A DNA stretch of 6,175 nt from assembly GCA_943324415.2 (NCBI GenBank), contig CALPLN020000115.1, positions 1 to 6,175 of the forward strand. The letters run 5' to 3'. The stretch comes from Sediminibacterium ginsengisoli. GTDB taxonomy: Bacteria; Bacteroidota; Bacteroidia; Chitinophagales; Chitinophagaceae. Position 1 is the first letter of the stretch, and each line of letters starts with the position of its first letter. The position numbers and the translations under genes are program-made. The notes beneath the pieces were generated by a model, which did not search any database, had not been told where the DNA came from, and worked only from the letters and a program-made list of their open reading frames with translations. Shown here in pieces: positions 1-6,175 of the stretch.

Positions 1-21
1 ACAATTTAAAGCGTTACAAAA

Positions 22-3000
22 GTGAGATTAAAGTCATTAGAAATCAAGGGGTTCAAGAGTTTTGCTGATAAAACAATTGTCAGTTTTGACGAGGGTATAA
101 CAGGCATTATTGGACCTAATGGTTGCGGTAAGAGTAATATCATTGATAGTATTAGATGGGTAATTGGAGAATCCAAGATTTCAGCATTAAGATCTGAAAA
201 TTTAGATTCTTTGGTATTCAACGGTAGTAAAACTAGAAATGCAAGTAGCATGGCGGAAGTGAGTTTGACTTTCGAGAATACCAAAAACTTATTGCCTACA
301 GAATTTAGCACCATCACCGTGACTCGTCGTTATTATAAAAACGGGGAGAGTGAATACCGATTGAATGATGTGGCTTGTCGATTAAAAGACATCCACAACT
401 TATTCATGGATACGGGTGTAAGTACAGACAGTTATGCAATTATTGAATTGGGTATGGTGGATGACATTATCAAGGACAAGGATAATAGTCGTCGTAAAAT
501 GCTTGAGCAAGCTGCTGGAATCACTATATACAAAACTAGAAAGAAAGAAGCGAAGAATAAATTAGATGCGACTGAACAAGATTTGTCTCGTATCGAGGAT
601 TTGTTGTTTGAGATTAACAACCAATTAAAGACCTTAGAGAATCAAGCAAAGAAGGCTGAAAAATATTTTGAGATTAAAAAGGATTACAAGGAAACAGCGA
701 TTGAATTAGCAATTGCATCTTTGGAAGGATTCAATTTAACCTACAAAGAGTTAACAGAACAACAAGAGACTGAAACAGATAAAAAATTCCAATTAGAAGC
801 AACAATCGCTTTAGAGGAAGCCGCACTTGAACAAGAGCGTGTGGTTTTCATTGAGAAGGAGAAAGGCTTACAAAGTATGCAACAGGAGTTCAACGAAATG
901 TTGCAGAATCTAAGAACTAAGGAGAATGACAAAAGCTTGGCAGCGCAACGTTTAGATTATTTAAATGATAAGGAAAAAGGGTTACAAGAATTCCTTGAGC
1001 GTGCAGAAGGGCAATTGAAAACAATCGGCGATTCTATTGAGTACACTAAATTGCAAGTGGTTGACGAAGAGAAATTATACAATGATTTCAAGAATAGAGT
1101 GGAGCAATCACATGTTGAGTTAACCAATAAGCGTGCGCAATTTGATGACCAACGTTCGGTATTAGACGGACTTCGTCAACAGTTTGGTCAAATTCAAAGA
1201 AATCAATTTGAGGCAGAAAAGAAAGTTGCCGTGTCAGACACCTCTATCCAAAATATTCAAAGAAGCCAACATCAATTAGATGAGGAACAATTGCATAGAG
1301 CGGAGCAAGTTGAGGACCTTACAAAACAATTGGCAACTAAAGAAGCCGACTTGGCTGCAAGTAAAGCGCATTTAGCCGATTTGCAAGCACAACACGAAAA
1401 AGCGAAAGCAAGTATTTTTGAAACACAAGCGCAACTAGAAGAACTAAGATCAAAATTAGCAGAACAATCAAGAATCTTAGACGCTAAGAAAAATGAATAC
1501 GATTTACTCAAGAGTTTAGTAGACTCTATGGAAGGATATCCAGAGAGTGTTAAATTCTTACACAAGAATACTGGCTGGAACCACAATGCGCCAATCCTTT
1601 CTGACATCCTATATGTTCAAGAAGCATATCGTACAGCAGTTGAAAATGTATTGGAACCTTATTTAAATTACTACGTAGTCAATAATTTAAAGGAAGGGAT
1701 GCAAGCGGTACAGTTATTGGATGACAACAAAAAGGGCAAGGCTAACTTCTTTTTATTAGATCAATTAAATGGTGCCAAGGCAGAATCTGCACCATCCAAT
1801 ACCATCGCAGCTTTATCTGTGATTGAAATTGATCCACAATATGCTGCATTGGCGAATCACTTGTTAGGAAATGTTTTCATAGCAGAAAATGAATCAGCTC
1901 TAGAAGCAATTTCTACTGGCGTGATATTAGAGAAGACAGGTAAATATGTGAGAGGCAAGTATACCTTGACTGGAGGTAGCGTTGGATTATTTGAAGGGAA
2001 GAAGATTGGTCGTGCAAAGAATTTAGAAAAATTATTGGAAGACATTCAATCACAAGAAACGGTGGTGAATGAGTTGAAAGCGCAAATACAAGTAAAGCAT
2101 GAGTCTGTTTTACAGTTCAATGAATTATTGAAAGAACAAGAGATTAGAACGACAGAACAAAATGTAAATCGTTTAATCAACGATGTATTTGCCAATAAGA
2201 ACAGATTAGAAAACTTACAATCTGCACAAGTTGCTGCTGTAGCAAAATTGGCAGAGTTGGCAGAGAAAATTGCGCAAGAACATGCTTCAATTGGTGATAC
2301 AAGAACTCAGTTGACTGAATTGAATGCTTCATTGCAAGCAACACAAGCTCAGTTAGGTGATATTGAAATGGCATACCAAGCAGCTGAACAAGCGTACCAT
2401 TTGGCTTCTGGTGAATTCAATGAAATGAATTTACAAATGACCAAGCAACAAAGTAAGATTGAAGCTTTACAACAAGAAGTGATCTTTAAGGGCAATCAAT
2501 TGAATGATTTGCATGCACAGATTCAGACCAATACTGCGCAATTAACAGAAGCTTCTACCGCGATTGTAGAAAGTAGAACACAATTAGAAGCCATCGATAC
2601 TGAATTGGTTGAATTATTGAGAAATAAAGAATCTGAAGAATTAAAATTAAATGAAGCGGATCAATCTTATTATACTTTACGTACCGCTTTACAAGAGAAA
2701 GAAAGTACATTAAGACACCAAGTGAAGTCTAAGGAATTGATGGATCAATTGATCAATGAGATCAAGGATAAATTAAATAACCTAAAACTACAATTGGCTG
2801 GCACGAAGGAAAGATTGAGTGTTGAGTTTAAAGTTGAGTTAGAGGAAATCTTAGATCTTGGAAGACAAACTGAAGCGACATTAGAAGAATTACAAGCGGA
2901 TGTAGAGAAGATGAAGAAGCGTTTAGAGAATATGGGAGAAGTCAATCCAACTGCGATTGAGGCTTACACCGAGATGAAGAAACGTTATGATTTTATCTTA

Positions 3001-3537
3001 GAACAAAAGAATGACTTAGTTACTGCTAAGGAAAGTTTATTATTAACGATCCAAGAAGTGGAAGCAACTGCGAATCAAGCATTCTTAGAAACTTACAATA
3101 CGGCTAGAGAGAATTTCCAAAAAGTATTCAAAGCATTGTTTACAGAGGAAGATTCTTGTGACTTAATTTTAGTTGATCCAACCAACCTTGCAGAAACTGC
3201 GGTAGAGATTGTAGCGAAGCCTAAAGGAAAGCGTCCATCTTCAATCACTCAGTTGAGTGGAGGAGAGCGTACCTTAACCGCTACAGCGATGTTATTTGCG
3301 ATTTACTTAATCAAGCCAGCACCATTCTGTATCTTGGATGAGGTGGATGCACCATTGGATGACGCCAACGTAGGTAAGTTCACACAAATGATTCAGAAGT
3401 TCTCTGACAACTCTCAGTTCATTATTGTTACACACAATAAGCAAACGATGAGTGCGGTGGATGTGATTTATGGTGTGACAATGCAAGAGCCTGGGGTAAG
3501 TAAATTAGTGCCTGTGGATTTCAGAAGTTTGGCCTAG
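22..3537 (+). CDS. smc: Chromosome segregation protein SMC (complete)
   Basis: This is the bacterial condensin ATPase, which with ScpA and ScpB (neither gene is in this window) extrudes and organises newly replicated chromosomal DNA. The 1171-residue product has the full SMC layout and a length usual for bacterial SMC. The N-terminal head has Walker A GPNGCGKS at 31-38 and the arginine-finger position R57. A first coiled-coil arm spans about 165-500 and the hinge about 503-665, with the TGGS turn at 650-653 and a following FEGKKIGR stretch. A second coiled-coil arm runs from about 665 to 960. The head-proximal segment has GEVNP at 972-976. The C-terminal head has signature LSGGE at 1078-1082, Walker B FCILDE at 1102-1107 and a D-loop beginning at D1109. 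The GTG start is chosen because it gives MRLKSLEIKGFKSFADK, the canonical SMC N-terminus. No Shine-Dalgarno precedes it, and only 21 bases of upstream sequence are visible. The Q-loop is unusual (see findings). The family call is effectively certain. Confidence 0.98.
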   Translation: MRLKSLEIKGFKSFADKTIVSFDEGITGIIGPNGCGKSNIIDSIRWVIGESKISALRSENLDSLVFNGSKTRNASSMAEVSLTFENTKNLLPTEFSTITVTRRYYKNGESEYRLNDVACRLKDIHNLFMDTGVSTDSYAIIELGMVDDIIKDKDNSRRKMLEQAAGITIYKTRKKEAKNKLDATEQDLSRIEDLLFEINNQLKTLENQAKKAEKYFEIKKDYKETAIELAIASLEGFNLTYKELTEQQETETDKKFQLEATIALEEAALEQERVVFIEKEKGLQSMQQEFNEMLQNLRTKENDKSLAAQRLDYLNDKEKGLQEFLERAEGQLKTIGDSIEYTKLQVVDEEKLYNDFKNRVEQSHVELTNKRAQFDDQRSVLDGLRQQFGQIQRNQFEAEKKVAVSDTSIQNIQRSQHQLDEEQLHRAEQVEDLTKQLATKEADLAASKAHLADLQAQHEKAKASIFETQAQLEELRSKLAEQSRILDAKKNEYDLLKSLVDSMEGYPESVKFLHKNTGWNHNAPILSDILYVQEAYRTAVENVLEPYLNYYVVNNLKEGMQAVQLLDDNKKGKANFFLLDQLNGAKAESAPSNTIAALSVIEIDPQYAALANHLLGNVFIAENESALEAISTGVILEKTGKYVRGKYTLTGGSVGLFEGKKIGRAKNLEKLLEDIQSQETVVNELKAQIQVKHESVLQFNELLKEQEIRTTEQNVNRLINDVFANKNRLENLQSAQVAAVAKLAELAEKIAQEHASIGDTRTQLTELNASLQATQAQLGDIEMAYQAAEQAYHLASGEFNEMNLQMTKQQSKIEALQQEVIFKGNQLNDLHAQIQTNTAQLTEASTAIVESRTQLEAIDTELVELLRNKESEELKLNEADQSYYTLRTALQEKESTLRHQVKSKELMDQLINEIKDKLNNLKLQLAGTKERLSVEFKVELEEILDLGRQTEATLEELQADVEKMKKRLENMGEVNPTAIEAYTEMKKRYDFILEQKNDLVTAKESLLLTIQEVEATANQAFLETYNTARENFQKVFKALFTEEDSCDLILVDPTNLAETAVEIVAKPKGKRPSSITQLSGGERTLTATAMLFAIYLIKPAPFCILDEVDAPLDDANVGKFTQMIQKFSDNSQFIIVTHNKQTMSAVDVIYGVTMQEPGVSKLVPVDFRSLA

Positions 3538-3954
3538 TTGATTAAATCTGTTGTCATATTATTCATAGCTTGCTTTATGGTGTATCTGCCCTTTAGTAGG
3601 ACACCTGATTATTTTGACAGTGATATTACGCCCGCGCTAATTGAAGCGAAATCTGACAGTGTATTTGCGGTTTTTAAAGAATCGGGTAAAATCTATCGAG
3701 TTCAACTAGATCAACATATTTATCAAACAAGTGTTGGATCCAGAATAGAAATAAGGTATGAGTTAAGTGCGCCTGAACATGCAAAAGTCAATCAACTAAT
3801 TGGGTACTGGTTGGAACCTAAAGAAATATTAGGTGCTATTTGCATCCTACTTATTTTATTGATTGCGGCTTATGCGACAACGCATCGTCCAGATCCCAAT
3901 GCATTAAAAGAACAGATCGAATTCAAGAAAGAAGATACAGGGAAGTACGTCTAG
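3538..3954 (+). CDS. Small protein with two membrane segments, DUF3592-like layout, unknown function
   Basis: I do not recognise a named family with confidence. The 138-residue product has a hydrophobic segment at about 4-18, a polar, probably beta-rich domain at about 25-93, a second strongly hydrophobic segment at about 97-113, and a charged Lys/Glu-rich tail to 138. Positive charges at both ends suggest that both termini are cytoplasmic and the middle domain is outside the membrane. The layout, and the VGSRIEIRYELSAPEHAKV stretch at 66-84, resemble DUF3592-type proteins, where a membrane-bounded domain carries a 'VG..v.v.Y.p..p..a' motif; this is a weak resemblance. The TTG start directly follows the smc stop codon, in the same frame. 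The next in-frame start, ATG at 3577, would remove most of the first membrane segment, so TTG is preferred. It is probably cotranscribed with smc and translated by reinitiation. Codon use looks like its neighbours. Confidence 0.72.
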   Translation: MIKSVVILFIACFMVYLPFSRTPDYFDSDITPALIEAKSDSVFAVFKESGKIYRVQLDQHIYQTSVGSRIEIRYELSAPEHAKVNQLIGYWLEPKEILGAICILLILLIAAYATTHRPDPNALKEQIEFKKEDTGKYV

Positions 3955-3964
3955 TATTCCAGTA

Positions 3965-3983
3965 TTTTTTCTAAATCAAAAAA
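3965..3983. terminator. Weak A/T inverted repeat between convergent genes, possible bidirectional terminator
   Basis: In the 41-bp gap between two convergent genes, T6 at 3965-3970 and A6 at 3978-3983 form a perfect 6-bp inverted repeat around a 7-base loop, CTAAATC. It is symmetric, so either strand could use it. All pairs are A-T and there is no GC stem, so it falls short of a standard intrinsic terminator. No better hairpin is visible in the gap. Its position is the main argument for it. Confidence 0.25.
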
Positions 3984-3995
3984 GGGAAAGTGAAT

Positions 3996-4454
3996 TTATT
4001 TAGCTAGATAACGTTTGATGTCTTTATCGATATCGCGGTTCTTGATGGTTTCGCGTTTGTCGTATTCTTTCTTACCTCGGCCGATTCCAATCTCCATTTT
4101 TGCATAATGTTTCTCATTGAAAAATATACGTAAGGGGACGATTGTGAATCCTTTTTCTTTGGTTTGGGCTTCTATTTTTTTTAGTTCTCTTGCGGTCAAT
4201 AAAAGCTTTCGATCATGCACTTCGATATGGTTGTTCTTATTGCCATGAGAATAGGCATTGATGAATAAAGACCTTACCCAAAGTTCGCCTTTATCAAAAA
4301 AGCAGAAGGAGTCATTGAAACTCACTTTGCCTGCACGAATAGATTTTACTTCGGTGCCCATCAATACAAGGCCCGCCACATATTTGTCTTCTATCTGGTA
4401 GTTAAAATAGGCTTGCCTATTGTTTAATTCTATTGTCTTGGGTGCTTTCGCCAT
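3996..4454 (-). CDS. smpB: SsrA-binding protein SmpB (complete)
   Basis: SmpB binds tmRNA (SsrA) and places it in the A site of ribosomes stalled on broken mRNA, so that the nascent chain is tagged for proteolysis and the ribosome is released. The 152-residue product has the usual family length and motifs. An N-terminal NNRQAYFNYQIED stretch lies at 11-23, the core GTEVKSIRAGK at 33-43, NNHIEVHDRKLLL at 74-86, KGFTIVPL at 101-108, and the C-terminal GKKEYDKR at 127-134, within the tail that enters the decoding centre. The ATG at 4454 gives MAKAPKTIELNNR, a normal SmpB beginning. The frame stays open upstream to 4547, but that would add 31 residues unlike SmpB, encode them through a stem-loop and overlap accD. 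The gene is downstream of accD on the same strand, with a structured 67-bp leader between them. The ssrA gene is not in this window. Confidence 0.96.
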   Translation of the reverse strand: MAKAPKTIELNNRQAYFNYQIEDKYVAGLVLMGTEVKSIRAGKVSFNDSFCFFDKGELWVRSLFINAYSHGNKNNHIEVHDRKLLLTARELKKIEAQTKEKGFTIVPLRIFFNEKHYAKMEIGIGRGKKEYDKRETIKNRDIDKDIKRYLAK

Positions 4455-4486
4455 AAAAAAATATCCCGATGTAAAACACCGGGATA
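4455..4486 (-). terminator. Stem-loop plus T7 tract between accD and smpB, terminator-like, abutting the smpB ATG
   Basis: Read on the minus strand, TATCCCG (4486-4480) pairs with CGGGATA (4468-4462). One mismatched position and three further inner pairs follow (ACA at 4478-4476 with TGT at 4472-4470 on the plus strand), closing on a 3-base loop. Seven Ts follow at once (4461-4455), and the next base is the A of the smpB start codon. The stem lies 35 bp past the accD stop. GC-containing stem, short loop and T-run are the shape of a Rho-independent terminator for the fba-accD transcript. It would also form the 5' end of an smpB mRNA starting at the adjacent promoter match, where it could affect translation. 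The structure is read directly from the sequence; its role is inferred. Confidence 0.6.
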
Positions 4487-4494
4487 CAAAAGTA
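4487..4494 (-). promoter_or_regulatory. Bacteroidota-type -7 promoter element (TAnnTTTG) for smpB
   Basis: The minus strand reads TACTTTTG here, an exact match to the TAnnTTTG -7 consensus described for the primary sigma factor of Bacteroidota. It lies between accD and smpB, 32 bases before the smpB ATG. A clear -33 TTTG element at the expected spacing of about 19-21 bases upstream is not visible; that region is A/T-rich (around 4510-4520). If used, transcription would start a few bases downstream, inside or at the foot of the stem-loop at 4462-4486. Eight-base matches do occur by chance in AT-rich DNA, but the intergenic position supports this one. Confidence 0.45.
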
Positions 4495-4521
4495 CTATTT
4501 AAAATTGATTTCTTTTTGGCA

Positions 4522-5442
4522 TTAACTTCGGAACATAAAAGCAACATCTGCTAATTTCTGCTTCAGTTCTTTCCTGTCTACTATAAAATCAAGAAATCCA
4601 TGTTCTAATAAGAATTCTGAACGTTGAAAACCAGGAGGCAAATCACGCTTGATGGTTTCTTTGATCACCCTCGGACCTGCAAAACCAATCAATGCACCTG
4701 GCTCTGCAATATTGATATCTCCTAACATCCCAAAGCTGGCAGATATACCACCAAAAGTAGGGTCGGTCAATAAAGAGATGAAAGGTAATTTAGCATCACT
4801 TAGTTGTGACAATTTGCCACTTGTCTTTGCTAATTGCATTAAGCTAAATGCGCTTTCCATCATACGCGCCCCGCCACTTTTACTAATCACTAAAAAGGGG
4901 AGTCTATGTTGAATACAATAATCTACCGCACGGCTGAATTTTTCACCCATTACACTACCCAATGAACCACCAATAAATTCAAAATCCATACAAGCAACCA
5001 CATAACCTTCTCCATTCATTTTGCCAACACCAACACGCATTGAGTCTTTCAAATCTGTTTTTGAATGGATCTCATCTAAACGTTTTTGGTAATTCTTTAA
5101 GTCGGTAAAATTAAGGGCATCTTTACTTTTGATTTCATCAAAAAGTACATCAAATTCTTGGTTATCAAATAAGATGGCAAAATATTCATCACTACCAATA
5201 CGGTGGTGATAATTACATTTACTACAGATATACAATTCTTCTTTTAATTCAGAACTAGTACATATATGGTTACATGTGGGACATTTTGACCATAAACCTT
5301 CTGGTGTTTCTTTCTTGTCTGCAGTTGAAGTGCTAATTCCTTTACGGATTCTTTTAAACCATCTTGATTTATCTGCTGCATCAGAATGATTCAATTCCTC
5401 TCCAGTTAGATTGACCTCAATATCTTCTACTTTTTCACGCAT
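4522..5442 (-). CDS. accD: Acetyl-CoA carboxylase carboxyltransferase subunit beta AccD (complete)
   Basis: AccD pairs with AccA to form the carboxyltransferase that moves CO2 from carboxybiotin on AccB to acetyl-CoA, making malonyl-CoA for fatty-acid synthesis in the cytoplasm. The 306-residue product matches the usual length of about 300. It carries the N-terminal four-cysteine zinc ribbon (C54, C57, C73, C76) and the crotonase-like carboxyltransferase fold. SGGARMMES lies at 189-197, and GGISASFGMLGD followed by NIAEPGALIGFAGPRVI covers 231-260. The family-typical WFKRIRKGI begins at W28, so the ATG at 5442 adds about 26 mostly acidic residues before it. No closer in-frame start is apparent, so this extension is probably real. 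The gene starts 11 bp after the fba stop, so the two are probably cotranscribed. The accA gene is not in this window. No Shine-Dalgarno is visible before the ATG. Confidence 0.97.
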   Translation of the reverse strand: MREKVEDIEVNLTGEELNHSDAADKSRWFKRIRKGISTSTADKKETPEGLWSKCPTCNHICTSSELKEELYICSKCNYHHRIGSDEYFAILFDNQEFDVLFDEIKSKDALNFTDLKNYQKRLDEIHSKTDLKDSMRVGVGKMNGEGYVVACMDFEFIGGSLGSVMGEKFSRAVDYCIQHRLPFLVISKSGGARMMESAFSLMQLAKTSGKLSQLSDAKLPFISLLTDPTFGGISASFGMLGDINIAEPGALIGFAGPRVIKETIKRDLPPGFQRSEFLLEHGFLDFIVDRKELKQKLADVAFMFRS

Positions 5443-5453
5443 AGGGGGCTTAT

Positions 5454-6175
5454 TTAAGCGTTTCTATTGATACAATTTAAGTCATCGAATGATTGCTCTA
5501 AACGTTTAATGAAAGACTCTTCGCCTTTTCTTAACCAAACTCTAGGATCATAATATTTTTTATTTGGCTTCTCTGCACCTTCTGGATTACCCAATTGAGT
5601 TTGTAGATAAGCTTCGTTCTTTTTGTAGTAACCCAATACACCTTCCCAGAATGCCCATTGTAAATCGGTGTCTAAGTTCATCTTAATTGCACCATATCCA
5701 ATTGCTTCTCTAATTTGGTTTTGAGGAGAACCAGATCCACCATGGAATACAAAATAAACTGGTTTAGGACCTGTGCCCAATGTTTTTTCAATATGCAATT
5801 GGCTATTGTGTAAAATCTCAGGTTTTAATTCAACATTGCCTGGGCTATATACACCGTGTACATTACCAAAAGCAGCGGCAACAGTGAATAAGTTACCAAC
5901 CTTACCTAATTCAGTATAAGCATAAGCAACGTGTTCTGGTTGCGTATATAATTTATCATTTTCAACGCCGCTGTTATCAACGCCATCTTCTTCACCACCT
6001 GTTACACCCAATTCAATTTCAATACCCATGCCCAATGGAGCCATGCGTTTGAAAAATTCTACTGAGGTCTGGATATTCTCTTCGATTGGTTCTTCTGACA
6101 AGTCCAACATATGTGAACTGAACAAAGGCTGACCATGTAATTTGTGGTATTTTTCACTCTCGTCAATTAACGCAC
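5454..6175 (-). CDS. fba: Class II fructose-bisphosphate aldolase, C-terminal part (5' end beyond the window)
   Basis: This zinc-dependent aldolase reversibly splits fructose 1,6-bisphosphate into glyceraldehyde 3-phosphate and dihydroxyacetone phosphate in glycolysis and gluconeogenesis. The frame stays open to the window edge, giving the last 239 residues of a protein normally about 350-360 long. It begins ALIDESEKYHKLHGQPLFSS, which aligns with the region just after the catalytic HTDHC motif of E. coli FbaA. Visible motifs are EIELGVTGGEEDGVDN (active-site loop glutamates), FGNVHGVY with a zinc-ligand histidine (codon 5856-5858), FVFHGGSG with a second zinc histidine (codon 5742-5744), MNLDTDLQW for phosphate and substrate binding, and KKYYDPRVWLR near the end. 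The first catalytic Asp/His pair lies outside the window. The sequence is close to the E. coli FbaA (class IIA) type. The TTG at 6125 is an internal leucine codon, not a start. accD follows after 11 bp. Confidence 0.96.
   Translation of the reverse strand, partial: ALIDESEKYHKLHGQPLFSSHMLDLSEEPIEENIQTSVEFFKRMAPLGMGIEIELGVTGGEEDGVDNSGVENDKLYTQPEHVAYAYTELGKVGNLFTVAAAFGNVHGVYSPGNVELKPEILHNSQLHIEKTLGTGPKPVYFVFHGGSGSPQNQIREAIGYGAIKMNLDTDLQWAFWEGVLGYYKKNEAYLQTQLGNPEGAEKPNKKYYDPRVWLRKGEESFIKRLEQSFDDLNCINRNA

Noticed and set aside
2290..2590. Gln/Ala-rich, repeat-looking stretch in the second SMC coiled-coil arm
   Set aside because: Similar CAA/GCA-rich words recur, but there is no fixed-period repeat. 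This is ordinary heptad-biased coiled-coil composition.
6..2945. Several open frames of 62-111 codons on the - strand under smc
   Set aside because: All lie opposite conserved SMC coding sequence. Their Ser/Leu/Phe-rich translations are what results from reading complementary Lys/Glu/Gln codons, and none shows a domain.
4455..4547. A 31-residue N-terminal extension of SmpB (ATG start at 4547, overlapping the accD 3' end)
   Set aside because: The ATG at 4454 gives the normal SmpB N-terminus. The extension matches no SmpB feature I know, would encode through the stem-loop and T-tract, and would overlap the last 26 bp of accD.
4649..4912. An 87-codon open frame on the + strand inside accD
   Set aside because: It lies entirely antisense to well-conserved AccD catalytic sequence, and its translation has no recognisable domain. 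It is a shadow of the real gene.
6123..6125. TTG at 6125 as the start of the aldolase gene
   Set aside because: Conserved aldolase sequence (ALIDESEKYHKLHGQP) continues in frame to the window edge, so the TTG is an internal leucine in PLFSSHM and the gene is simply cut off.
1..6175. A hidden defence, mobile or other novel system
   Set aside because: Every coding stretch is a housekeeping gene or the small gene after smc. I found no long direct or inverted repeats, integrase or transposase sequence, tRNA-like site or abrupt composition change by eye.

Overview
The window is an ordinary stretch of chromosome from what looks like a member of the Bacteroidota. Three things suggest this. The SMC hinge and head motifs and the AccD N-terminus read like that phylum's versions. 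The DNA is AT-rich, and no Shine-Dalgarno sequence is visible before any gene. One leader carries a perfect copy of the Bacteroidota -7 promoter consensus TAnnTTTG. A placement near Chitinophagaceae/Sphingobacteria is only a guess. I see no mobile element, CRISPR array, tRNA, rRNA or phage gene.

Left half, + strand: a complete gene for the chromosome-organising ATPase SMC (22-3537, GTG start) is followed with zero spacing, and in the same reading frame, by a small gene (3538-3954, TTG start). That gene encodes an unrecognised protein with two predicted membrane segments, loosely like DUF3592 proteins.

Right half, - strand, read from the right edge inwards: the C-terminal two thirds of a class II fructose-bisphosphate aldolase gene (fba, cut by the window end at 6175), then accD (acetyl-CoA carboxylase carboxyltransferase beta subunit) 11 bp downstream, then smpB (trans-translation factor). 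The two gene blocks converge on a 41-bp gap at 3955-3995, which holds only a weak A/T inverted repeat.

The genes are housekeeping functions: chromosome segregation (smc), glycolysis/gluconeogenesis (fba), the first committed step of fatty-acid synthesis (accD) and ribosome rescue (smpB). fba and accD are spaced like an operon. smpB is separated from accD by a 67-bp leader, the most structured non-coding sequence here. In transcript order that leader holds a -7 promoter match, then a stem-loop directly abutting it, then seven Ts that run straight into the smpB ATG. It looks like an accD terminator and an smpB promoter/leader packed together.

Nothing in the window amounts to a new multi-gene system. 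The points worth checking are the smpB leader, the in-frame smc/membrane-protein junction, the changed Q-loop in SMC, and the N-terminal extension of AccD.
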